In this document: positions 40,520 to 47,900 of the stretch, piece after piece
Layout: every line of letters starts with the position of its first letter
How positions within the stretch are numbered: the stretch's first letter is position 1
Notes under the pieces: generated by a model
Database searches by the model: none
The model's input: the letters and a program-made list of their open reading frames with translations, nothing else
Told to the model about the DNA's origin: nothing
Assembly (NCBI RefSeq): GCF_001429065.1
Contig: NZ_LMIB01000012.1
Location: forward strand, 124,001-188,000
Source of the DNA: Sphingomonas sp. Root710
Lineage (GTDB): Bacteria > Pseudomonadota > Alphaproteobacteria > Sphingomonadales > Sphingomonadaceae
Reading direction: 5' to 3'
Length of the DNA stretch: 64,000 nt
Position numbers and translations under genes: made by a program

Positions 40520-42226
40520 TCAGCCGAAGCCAAGCATAAGCTTTTGCTGCTTCCAGTCCATCGGCAGATCGGAGCTCCGCATCAGCTTGCGGACGGACAG
40601 ACCGGTAGGCTGCGATCCTTCCAGGATCGCCGTTATGATCTCCGGCGCCAGGAAAGCGAAGCGCGCGATGCGCGCGAGATGGTTGCGGGCATGATAGTCC
40701 AGCTTCGGATCGACCGTCGGCGGCTTGCCATCGAGACCGAGCTGTCGCTTCGCCTGGTGCGCCTTCGCGATCAACTCGACCAGTTTGGCATCGCGCCGGC
40801 TTGGCGATGCAGCAGCATCGAATTGAATAGTTAGCTTCACATCAGTGCCACGCCGAACCAGCAGGGTCGGGATGCTGAGTGCGATGGGAGTATGATCAGC
40901 ATCGAACCTGTCGATGCCGAGGCGCTTGCCCAGTTGGCTATGAGCAATCTGCGCCTCGATGCGATCTGCGTCGACGATCACCGTCAGATCCAGGTCGAGC
41001 AGCAGGGCTCGCTGGTCAGATGGTGACATGGTCGGGATGGTTCGATGCAGCAACGCAGCCGAGCGGAGCAGATCTGCGGTCTCATAACCTTCGCGATCAT
41101 GCTGGGGGTAGAGCAGTATAAGCTGTGAGGACGCACCGAGTAGCCGTTCGATGCTCTCGATGACCGCCTTCTCGACGTCGCGTGCGGCGATGCGGATTGG
41201 GCGCGCATGCGGCCCCTCGCCTTCATCGACCGAATTATAATAGCGGTAGCGGACATCCCCTCGGCTGGCATGGCTTGGGGTCATCCTCCGCCCCTCCCCA
41301 TCGCGAATCATGCCAGCGAGCAGGCTGACCCCGGCGACATTGGTCTGATGCTGGCGTTCGATCCGGTTCGATGCCATTTTGGCCTGGACGGCATCCCAGA
41401 GGTCGTCATCGACGATCGCGTCATGCTCGCCGGGATGGGCTTCGCCTTTGTGAGCCACCACCCCGCGATAGAGGGGGTTGCTGAGGATATGATAAAGCGC
41501 GCCCGCCGTGATGGGCTTGCCGCCCCAGATCTTCCCTTCTTCGTTGCGATGAACCTTCGAGGTGATGCCCTTGGCTCTTAACTCGGCGACCAAGTCATAA
41601 ACGCTACCCAGCTCGACATAGCGGCGCATGATCAAGCGCACCGTGTCGGCTTCGGCCTCGTTTACGACCAGCTTACGGTCGCGGATGTCGTAGCCGAGCG
41701 GGCAGTTGCCACCCATCCACATGCCTTTGCGCTTTGAGGCCGCAACCTTGTCCCGGACGCGCTCAGAAATGACCTCACGCTCGAACTGGGCGAAGCTCAG
41801 CAGCACGTTTAGGGTCAACCGCCCCATGCTGGTCGTCGTATTGAAGGCCTGGGTGATGCTGACGAAGCTGGCGCCTGCTTCATCGAGCACGTCGATGATC
41901 TTGGCGAAATCGGAGAGGGCACGGGTCAGGCGGTCGACCTTGTAGACGACAATGACGTCGACTTTGCCCGCTTCGATATCGGCGAGGAGTTGCTTGAGGC
42001 CGGGGCGGTCCATGTTGCCACCGGTGAAGCCACCATCGTCATAATAGTCGGGCACCAGCGTCCAGCCCTCGTGACGTTGGCTCATGATATAGGCGGCACA
42101 GGCTTCGCGCTGGGCATCCAGGCTATTGAATTCCTGATCAAGCCCTTCCTCGGTCGACTTGCGCGTATAAATCGCGCAGCGGATCTTCTCCCGGCGCTGC
42201 GGCTCGGACGCCCTGCCCCGGCTCAT
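40520..42226 (-). CDS. Large serine recombinase (integrase/resolvase type)
   Basis: A 568-residue site-specific recombinase. The N-terminal catalytic domain has the nucleophile Ser24 in AIYTRKSTEEGL, plus VYKVDRLTR and LLSFAQFEREVISERVRDK of the resolvase family. The middle contains the recombinase domain (GYDIRDRKLVVNEAEADTVRLI, ILSNPLYRGVVAHKGE). The usual zinc-ribbon is not evident: I see no Cys pair in the central region, which is unusual for this class. It overlaps the DUF2924 gene by 4 bases, and DUF3489 lies upstream, forming a three-gene unit. The sequence is preceded on its downstream side by tRNA-Asn. It probably mobilises the accessory region; att sites were not identified. Confidence 0.92.
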   Translation of the reverse strand: MSRGRASEPQRREKIRCAIYTRKSTEEGLDQEFNSLDAQREACAAYIMSQRHEGWTLVPDYYDDGGFTGGNMDRPGLKQLLADIEAGKVDVIVVYKVDRLTRALSDFAKIIDVLDEAGASFVSITQAFNTTTSMGRLTLNVLLSFAQFEREVISERVRDKVAASKRKGMWMGGNCPLGYDIRDRKLVVNEAEADTVRLIMRRYVELGSVYDLVAELRAKGITSKVHRNEEGKIWGGKPITAGALYHILSNPLYRGVVAHKGEAHPGEHDAIVDDDLWDAVQAKMASNRIERQHQTNVAGVSLLAGMIRDGEGRRMTPSHASRGDVRYRYYNSVDEGEGPHARPIRIAARDVEKAVIESIERLLGASSQLILLYPQHDREGYETADLLRSAALLHRTIPTMSPSDQRALLLDLDLTVIVDADRIEAQIAHSQLGKRLGIDRFDADHTPIALSIPTLLVRRGTDVKLTIQFDAAASPSRRDAKLVELIAKAHQAKRQLGLDGKPPTVDPKLDYHARNHLARIARFAFLAPEIITAILEGSQPTGLSVRKLMRSSDLPMDWKQQKLMLGFG

Positions 42227-42666
42227 GATGCCGCTCCAGCGCCGGTCTTTTTCAGGCCGAAGAAGCGCGGGCCCGACCAGTGAGCGCCGGTGATCTTGCG
42301 AGCGATCTCACTCAGCGACCCATAGCGCTGGTCCCGATAGAGATAGGAATCGTCGAGGATCATCACCCGGTGGGTGCTGCCACGCCATTCTCGCACCAGT
42401 TGGGTCCCGGGACGCAGCGTGGCCGAGGCCGACGCTTTGATCTCCTCGCCTTTCTCTATGTGCTTGATCATCGTGTCGATCTCGCGGGTGATCTTAGCAG
42501 GAAGTCCGCCCTTCCCTTTTTCCTGCAGCCGATGCGCAATAGCCAGGCCAAGCAGCTTATGCCCCGCGTGCGGTGCGGCGCTGCCGAACAGCTGCAGCCA
42601 TTCGCCGCGCAGCTGCGCCGGCGACATCGTCGCCAGCGCAGCCAGTTTGTCGTCGAGGCGGCTCAT
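42223..42666 (-). CDS. DUF2924 protein, recombinase partner
   Basis: A 147-residue protein of the DUF2924 family. The pattern LRGEWLQLFGSAAP near the N-terminus, LGLAIAHRLQE in the middle and SLSEIARKITGAHWSGPRFFGL at the end (a common DUF2924 closing motif) support this. The family typically accompanies serine recombinases in alphaproteobacterial islands and may help bind DNA. Its stop overlaps the recombinase start as ATGA. The DUF3489 gene lies one base away on the other side. The molecular role is not known. Confidence 0.87.
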   Translation of the reverse strand: MSRLDDKLAALATMSPAQLRGEWLQLFGSAAPHAGHKLLGLAIAHRLQEKGKGGLPAKITREIDTMIKHIEKGEEIKASASATLRPGTQLVREWRGSTHRVMILDDSYLYRDQRYGSLSEIARKITGAHWSGPRFFGLKKTGAGAAS

Positions 42667-42667
42667 G

Positions 42668-43186
42668 TCAGGCTGCAGCGCTGATCTGGTAGCGGGTCAC
42701 GCCCTCGACCTTCTCGCTGGTCACCGCGTATCCCTTCTTGCGCAGCCCGGTGAGCGCCGCACGCGAGGTGTGCGCCAGCCAGCCGGTCAGCTCGACGATG
42801 TCGGTAAGCGTTGCTCCGCCGTTGCGCTTGAGGAGGTCGATCACCTGCGCCTGTTTGCTAGCCGGGCGCGAGGCCGCAGGGGTAACCGCTGACGCGCTGT
42901 CGACCGAGGCATCCTTATTGTTCTTCGTGCTCGGCGGATCGATGATAGCGCGTCCCGCATCGGTAACGGTGACGCCAATGACGAGATCGCCATCGCTTCG
43001 CCACGCTTGTGCGGCCGCCATGCCTTCCCGCTCGGCAGCGAATCCCTTCTTGATCAGAGCCTCGACGGCCTTGCGGATACGGGCAGCCTGCGCTCCCAGG
43101 CTCTCGGGAGGTGGGAGCAGGCTACCGTCCTCACGCTGGCAGGCGGTGGTCAGCAGTACGAGCTGCATGTCGGTGAGCTTGGTCAT
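42668..43186 (-). CDS. DUF3489 protein, recombinase-module gene
   Basis: A 172-residue protein. The C-terminal region QAQVIDLLKRNGGATLTDIVELTGWLAHTSRAALTGLRKKGY is the DUF3489 helix-turn-helix-like domain, expected to bind DNA. The N-terminal part (LTDMQLVLLTTACQREDGSLLPPP) is a second conserved segment often fused to it, separated by a Ser/Ala-rich linker. It is the first gene of the DUF3489-DUF2924-recombinase unit, so it may regulate or direct the recombinase. Its leader (about 240 bases to 43433) has no other recognisable gene. Confidence 0.83.
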   Translation of the reverse strand: MTKLTDMQLVLLTTACQREDGSLLPPPESLGAQAARIRKAVEALIKKGFAAEREGMAAAQAWRSDGDLVIGVTVTDAGRAIIDPPSTKNNKDASVDSASAVTPAASRPASKQAQVIDLLKRNGGATLTDIVELTGWLAHTSRAALTGLRKKGYAVTSEKVEGVTRYQISAAA

Positions 43187-43430
43187 CTGAGTGGTCTCCT
43201 ATGGACCGGCCCCAGTGCCGGTCCCACCACCCAGAGCCCCGCCAGTCGCCTGGTCGGAGCGTGCACCGGCTCAGATCAGCCAGGGCGATTCACATGCATA
43301 CCAATGCTCGGCTTCGACTCGAAGTCGAGCGGATAGTGCGCATGCGGCGAACTATTCCGAATCCTTTAGAGCTGCAGCGATGATGGCAGCGAGCGTTTCC
43401 TCGGCTCGGGCGCGTAGTGCGGGGTCTTTC

Positions 43431-43637
43431 ATAGCCGATGATCAGCATCCGCAGCATCAGCTCGGGATCGATCGAGGGCCGTCCTGTCTCGCTGTAGAAC
43501 GGGCGCAACTGCTCGCGCACATCTGACAGGTCGACGAAGCGGTCGATCGAGCGCAGCAGGTGGTGGGCCGGAACGTGGCGCTCCAGGTTGAAGCTGTAGA
43601 ACAGCGCCTCCTGCGGCACGGTGCGCTCGCCCATCAT
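43431..43637 (-). pseudogene. Transposase N-terminal fragment (IS1182/IS5-like DUF772)
   Basis: From ATG 43637 (AGGAG at the proper distance) the frame reads MGERTVPQEALFYSFNLERH, then HHLLRSIDRFVDLSDVREQL and RPSIDPELMLRMLIIGY, the N-terminal DUF772 domain of IS1182- or IS5-type DDE transposases. After LIIGY at about 43431 the similarity stops and the frame continues with unrelated residues, so the catalytic domain is gone. It marks an old insertion between the recombinase module and the catabolic operon. Confidence 0.8.
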
Positions 43638-43911
43638 CGTCACATCTCCTGCCGACCGGCACGAGTGAATCAGACCGGCCCCGAGACTTCAAGGCCGCCT
43701 TTTTCAACACAATCGGGTGGAAAGCGGACTGACAGCTTTTGGGTTGCGAATCCGGCAAAGCCGCCCCTCAAAAGTCGAAGGGCCGCCCGCGCTAGATTTC
43801 CGTTCGCTCAGCCAAGGTCAGTGTGCTTCGCCACCAATCTTCCTTGGCCACCTGCCTTTTCAGACGCACCCGGTGCCCGGTGCCGATCGAGGAGGGTGAC
43901 ACCCCGGTCGC
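43638..43911. other. Gene-free stretch, probably the IS left end
   Basis: No gene is seen. On the minus strand the sequence runs into the transposase ribosome binding site, so part of it should be the element's terminal region. I could not define inverted repeats. The catabolic operon ends at 43912 without a clear terminator here. Confidence 0.4.
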
Positions 43912-45072
43912 TCAGGCGCGATAGGCGCCCTCGGCTATCGCCTTGCCGATATTGTTGCGGTGGATCTCGGTGGTGCCATAGCCCACCGCCATCCCCCGGA
44001 CGTCGCGATAATGCCGTTCGAACGAATATTCGGCAGACAGGCCATAGGCACCGGCGAGTTGCATCGCGACATCGGTTATCCGCATCGCCGCCTCGTTCGC
44101 GAAGGTCTTGGCGATCGAAACGTCGATATGATCGATGTTGCCCTCGTCGATCATCTGCGCGGCGCGATAGACGAGCGCCCGGGTGGCCTCCAGATCGATC
44201 GCCATATCCGCCAGCTTCCAGCGCAGACCCTGAAAGTCGCTGAGCAACTGCCCGAACTGGCGGCGGGACGCGACATAGTCGGCCGCCTCGTTCAGCGCCG
44301 CGGCCGCGACGCCGAGACAGATGGTGGGATTACCGGCGATGCGGTCGGCGTTGAACACGTTCAGGAGGTCACGCATGCCACCAGCCGGAAACAATATGTT
44401 TTCGGCTGGGATATGGCAGTCGTCGAAGAACAATGGGGCCATGCCGGTCGCGCGAAGCCCGATGAGGTCGAGATGCTGCCCGATGGTGAAACCGGGCGTG
44501 CCCCGCTCGATGAGAACGCCGCCGATGCCGGCCAGCCCCTTGGCATCGCTCAGCCGGACGAGAACGAGGAAGAGATCCGCCACCTGGGCGCACGAACACC
44601 ACATTTTCGAACCGCTCAGTCTATAGCCGTCGCCGTCCGGCACGGCGCGCGATTTCATCGCGCCGAGGTCCGAGCCCGCCTCCGCCTCCGACATGCTCCA
44701 GGCCGAGAACAGTTCACCCGAAACGAAACGCGGCAGATAGCGGCGCTTCTGCTCCTCTGTCCCCAGATGAAGGATCGCGCGCGGCGTCGCGCCGTCGGTC
44801 ACGCTCATCAATATCGCGGTGTTGGCGCAGGAGCGCGCAATCTGCTCATACATCAGCGCATTTTCGAGAACGCCAAGGCCTAGCCCGCCATATTCCTCCG
44901 GCACGAAGGTCCCGGTGAAGCCGAGGTCGGCGAGCGTCCTGATATTCTCGATCGGGGGTTGCAGCTTGCGATCCGCCTCCCCTGCCAGCTCGAGAAAATT
45001 ATTCTCCGCGATCTGTCGCACGGTGTCGCGCAACATCAGCTGGTCGTCGGTCAACCGCGGGGAGGCGCTCAT
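43912..45072 (-). CDS. Acyl-CoA dehydrogenase (second of two in operon)
   Basis: A 386-residue FAD enzyme introducing a double bond into an acyl-CoA. The fold is complete: an N-terminal helical domain, the FAD signature FSAWSMSEAEAGSDLGAMKSRA, and the C-terminal helix bundle with QFGQLLSDFQGLRWKLADM. The usual catalytic Glu position (YEGT) reads GYGTTEIHRNN, so the base is replaced by Gly; the enzyme may use another residue, as isovaleryl- or long-chain-type enzymes do, or may be altered in activity. I start it at ATG 45072, which overlaps the stop of the citrate-synthase-like gene (ATGA); a longer frame would read over that gene. It is the last gene of the eight-gene operon. Confidence 0.92.
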   Translation of the reverse strand: MSASPRLTDDQLMLRDTVRQIAENNFLELAGEADRKLQPPIENIRTLADLGFTGTFVPEEYGGLGLGVLENALMYEQIARSCANTAILMSVTDGATPRAILHLGTEEQKRRYLPRFVSGELFSAWSMSEAEAGSDLGAMKSRAVPDGDGYRLSGSKMWCSCAQVADLFLVLVRLSDAKGLAGIGGVLIERGTPGFTIGQHLDLIGLRATGMAPLFFDDCHIPAENILFPAGGMRDLLNVFNADRIAGNPTICLGVAAAALNEAADYVASRRQFGQLLSDFQGLRWKLADMAIDLEATRALVYRAAQMIDEGNIDHIDVSIAKTFANEAAMRITDVAMQLAGAYGLSAEYSFERHYRDVRGMAVGYGTTEIHRNNIGKAIAEGAYRA

Positions 45073-45878
45073 GCACCGCGCTCCATCTGCTGATCGGCCA
45101 ACGCCACCGAGCGGGCGATTTCTTCTTCGGTCCGCATCCAGATCTGCTTCGCGATCGGCGTGCGCAATTCCTCGGCGATATGGCCTACCAGGCCGACCGC
45201 GCGGCCGATCACCGCCAGCCCCCGACACAGTCGCCAGTCCAAGCCGAGCTCGCAACATAGCGCGCCGATCGCCCCGGTCGCGTTGACCGGCATCGATTTG
45301 CCGGTACGCGCCTCGGCCGCTGTCGCGATGGCCTCGATCAACGCGACATAGCGGCCATTATATCCCTGTTTCTCGGCGATCGAGAAAAGCACCGGGGTAC
45401 GCGGGTCGATCGGTTTGTGAAGATTATGGCCGATGCCGAAAATGGGGCGCTTGGCGCCGAGCTCGCGATCGACGACGCGCCTGGCGATGATCTCGAGATC
45501 CTCGTCCGCCGGCGCATCCTTCAGCGCTGCATAGAGCATCTTCGCGGCGCCCTCGGCCGTCCCGGCGAACGCGGTGCCCATGCCGAGCAGGCCCGCGGCA
45601 ACCGCGCCCTGCAAAGCTTCGGGCGCGCCAAGATAGGTCAGGCGGGTTGCGATCGCCATCGGGGTCGCGCCATGCTCGACGAGCGTGAGCAGCATCGCTT
45701 CCAGCAGCGCGGTCTGCTCGGGCGTCGGCAACGCACCCGTCAGCTCCAGCCAGGTCATCTCCGCAAAGCCGATCTTGCCGAGAAGATCAGTGCACAAATC
45801 CCTGCCCTGCACCCAGATCTTGTCTGGCACGCTTGCGCCCATGCGCGAAATCATCGGCTTGCTACTCATAGAGATCAT
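45069..45878 (-). CDS. Citrate-synthase-superfamily lyase (citryl-CoA lyase-like)
   Basis: A 269-residue member of the citrate synthase fold, shorter than true citrate synthase (about 430) and similar in length to citryl-CoA lyases. The second catalytic region GIGHNLHKPIDPRTPVLFSI is clear, with the His and the DPR motif. The first region reads GTAFAGTAEGAAKML, without the His of citrate synthase, as in lyase-type relatives. The reaction should be an aldol or retro-Claisen cleavage or condensation on a CoA ester. Inside a beta-oxidation-like operon it may replace thiolase. Starts at 45878 or 45869 (both ATG, a GGAAGG just upstream) cannot be separated. Confidence 0.82.
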   Translation of the reverse strand: MISMSSKPMISRMGASVPDKIWVQGRDLCTDLLGKIGFAEMTWLELTGALPTPEQTALLEAMLLTLVEHGATPMAIATRLTYLGAPEALQGAVAAGLLGMGTAFAGTAEGAAKMLYAALKDAPADEDLEIIARRVVDRELGAKRPIFGIGHNLHKPIDPRTPVLFSIAEKQGYNGRYVALIEAIATAAEARTGKSMPVNATGAIGALCCELGLDWRLCRGLAVIGRAVGLVGHIAEELRTPIAKQIWMRTEEEIARSVALADQQMERGA

Positions 45879-47004
45879 AAACCTTCCGTGCGATTGAGAC
45901 GCGCATCACTTCCGCAGCGCCCTCGGTAATCATGAACGAGCGCTGCTCGCGCCACATGCGCTCGATCGGCATCTCGGTGGTCAGGCCCATACCGCCATGG
46001 ATCTGCATGCATCGATCGACCGCTCGAAAGCCCATTTCGGTCGCCTGGCTCTTCGCGATCCAGGACTTCAGCCGCACATCGCGGCCGAGTTCGAGATCGT
46101 TCGCGGCATCCCTGACCAGCAAGCGCGCCTGCTGAAGCTCGGCATAGGTGTCCGCGAGCATGAACTGCACCGCTTGCCGGCTTGCCAGCAGCGCGCCGAA
46201 CGTCTTTCGCTGCCGGCTATAAGAAGTGCCGAGTTCGAGGCACCGCTCCGCCACGCCCAGCGACCGGGCGCCGTGGCGCAAGATGCGCCCTTCGGTGATC
46301 CAGCGCTGCGCGAGCGCCATCCCGTCACCTTCCGCGCCCACCAGATTTTCGACGGGTATCCGCACATCCTGCAGCGTGACCTCGCACGGTCGGTCGCCCA
46401 TCATCGTGTCGTAGTCGGCGGTGACCGACACGCCCGGCGTGCGCATGTCGAGCAGGAAACAACTCAGGCCGCGCAGGCCCTTCGATGGATCGGTATAGGC
46501 GATCAGCTGGGCGATATCGGCTTTGCGCGCGCCAGTGATGAACCGCTTCACGCCATTGACCACATAATGATCGCCCTTGCGGACCGCGCGGGTTCTCATC
46601 GCTCCCGGATCGGATCCCGCATCGGCCTCGGTAATCGCGAAGCACGGGGTCATCTTGCCCCGGATCACCGGCATCAGATATTGTTCGCGCTGCTGGCCTT
46701 CGAGACCAAGCAGGATCGGGCCGACGAGCGACCGAAAGATATAGGTGTCGCGCGAAGGCACGGCCACGGTGCGCGAAAGCTCCTCCCAGAAGAGGCTCAT
46801 GCCCAACGGGCCCAGCCCCTGGCCACCCAGCTCCACCGGTACATCGAGCATCCACAGCCCGGCGGCCTGTGCCTTTTCACGCAGGGCGTCCCGCGTCACG
46901 TCATCGAGTTCGCCGCGCGGCTCGAGCGGAATCAGCTCGTTGTCCACGAAGCGGCGCATCATGTTCTGGAAGAGCTGGAGCTCCTCGGGAAGATCGAAAT
47001 CCAT
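45862..47004 (-). CDS. Acyl-CoA dehydrogenase (first of two in operon)
   Basis: A 380-residue FAD-dependent dehydrogenase. The FAD-binding signature PCFAITEADAGSDPGAMRTRA and the closing region MQIHGGMGLTTEMPIERMWRE fit the family. At the catalytic position the sequence is ITEGAAEVMRVSIAR, keeping the Glu in EGA (YEGT-like), so normal alpha,beta-dehydrogenation of an acyl-CoA is expected. It starts at ATG 47004, nine bases after the thioesterase stop, and overlaps the next gene by 17 bases. Substrate preference cannot be inferred. Together with the second enzyme it may act on successive intermediates or as a heteromer. Confidence 0.94.
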   Translation of the reverse strand: MDFDLPEELQLFQNMMRRFVDNELIPLEPRGELDDVTRDALREKAQAAGLWMLDVPVELGGQGLGPLGMSLFWEELSRTVAVPSRDTYIFRSLVGPILLGLEGQQREQYLMPVIRGKMTPCFAITEADAGSDPGAMRTRAVRKGDHYVVNGVKRFITGARKADIAQLIAYTDPSKGLRGLSCFLLDMRTPGVSVTADYDTMMGDRPCEVTLQDVRIPVENLVGAEGDGMALAQRWITEGRILRHGARSLGVAERCLELGTSYSRQRKTFGALLASRQAVQFMLADTYAELQQARLLVRDAANDLELGRDVRLKSWIAKSQATEMGFRAVDRCMQIHGGMGLTTEMPIERMWREQRSFMITEGAAEVMRVSIARKVYDLYE

Positions 47005-47013
47005 GCGGCGCGC

Positions 47014-47439
47014 TCAGGACGGACGTTCGACGGGCGGATTGCGGAACACCGCGGTGCCGGTCATCAGGGTGCGGCCGTCGGCGATCAGGCGGCCGCTGGC
47101 CCATGTCATGGTCTTGCTCGATCCGTCGACCTGCGCCTGACCGATGACGAGCGCCCCCTCGGGCGCGGCAGCCATCATGTTGCAGTTGAGCTGGATGGTG
47201 ATGGGATGACGACCGCTCTCGCTCTTCAGGAAGGCTTCGACGCCCATGCCGAGCGTGATGTCGAGCAGCGTCATCAGCACGCCGCCATGGGTTGTCCCGT
47301 TCGGGTTGAGATGATGCGGTGCCACGCGCAGCGACGTCTCGACTCCGTCCGCCGTCCGCCGCCGTCCGATCCCGCCTACATGGCCGATAAAGCTCGCATG
47401 CTGGCCAACATCCTCGAAATCATTTTCGTCGCTCATCAC
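47014..47439 (-). CDS. Hotdog-fold thioesterase (PaaI-like)
   Basis: A 141-residue hotdog protein. The motif LNPNGTTHGGVLMTLLDITLG is the conserved core of the PaaI/YbgC-type thioesterases, with the Asn and Gly-Gly of the active-site helix and Asp as candidate acid. Such enzymes remove CoA from dead-end thioesters, relieving CoA traps in aromatic and acyl degradation. ATG 47439 overlaps the stop of the MaoC gene; ATG 47436 is an alternative one codon later. It sits in the middle of the catabolic operon. Confidence 0.88.
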   Translation of the reverse strand: MMSDENDFEDVGQHASFIGHVGGIGRRRTADGVETSLRVAPHHLNPNGTTHGGVLMTLLDITLGMGVEAFLKSESGRHPITIQLNCNMMAAAPEGALVIGQAQVDGSSKTMTWASGRLIADGRTLMTGTAVFRNPPVERPS

Positions 47440-47900
47440 CCCTCCCCCTCATAGGCGATACAAATCCATTCGCAGACCGCGGCGGGCCGCTCGCTGCCTT
47501 CCAGTTCGAGCGTGCAGCCGAACCGGAGGCGTGTGCCGGCCTTCGCGGGTTCGAGTTCGAGCAGCTTCAAACGCAGGCGCAGGCGCGACCCCGCAGCCAC
47601 CACCGCGGTGAAGCGCACGCGGTCCACCCCATAGTTCATCCACCGGCTGGCATTGCGCACCGCATAGCATTGGCCGGACAGCCCGGTGACGAGCGACAGG
47701 ATGAAAAAGCCATGCGCGATCGAACTGCCGAACGGCGTCTCGCGCCGTGCGCGATCGGCATCCATATGAACCCAATGGGTGTCGCCGGTGACTTTACCGA
47801 AGGAAGCGATCGCTTCTTCGTCGAGCAACACCCAATCGCTGACGCCCAGTTCCTCACCCACATGCGGCGCCAGTTCGGCCACGTGATCGACGGCAATCAT
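47436..47900 (-). CDS. MaoC-like (R-hydratase) acyl-CoA hydratase
   Basis: A 154-residue single-hotdog hydratase. The hydratase-2 motif is seen as FGKVTGDTHWVHMDADRA with the catalytic Asp40 and His45; the Asn usually present in DxNPxH is replaced, reading DTHWVH. The helix SSIAHGFFILSL follows as in PhaJ-type enzymes. It would add water to the enoyl-CoA formed by the acyl-CoA dehydrogenases. It overlaps the ligase gene upstream by 4 bases and the thioesterase downstream by 4 bases. Confidence 0.9.
   Translation of the reverse strand: MIAVDHVAELAPHVGEELGVSDWVLLDEEAIASFGKVTGDTHWVHMDADRARRETPFGSSIAHGFFILSLVTGLSGQCYAVRNASRWMNYGVDRVRFTAVVAAGSRLRLRLKLLELEPAKAGTRLRFGCTLELEGSERPAAVCEWICIAYEGEG

Noticed and set aside
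43352-43432. 26-codon minus-strand frame (MKDPALRARAEETL...) after the transposase fragment
   Set aside because: A helical little peptide with sensible composition, but no ribosome binding site and it starts at the junction of the broken transposase; likely chance.
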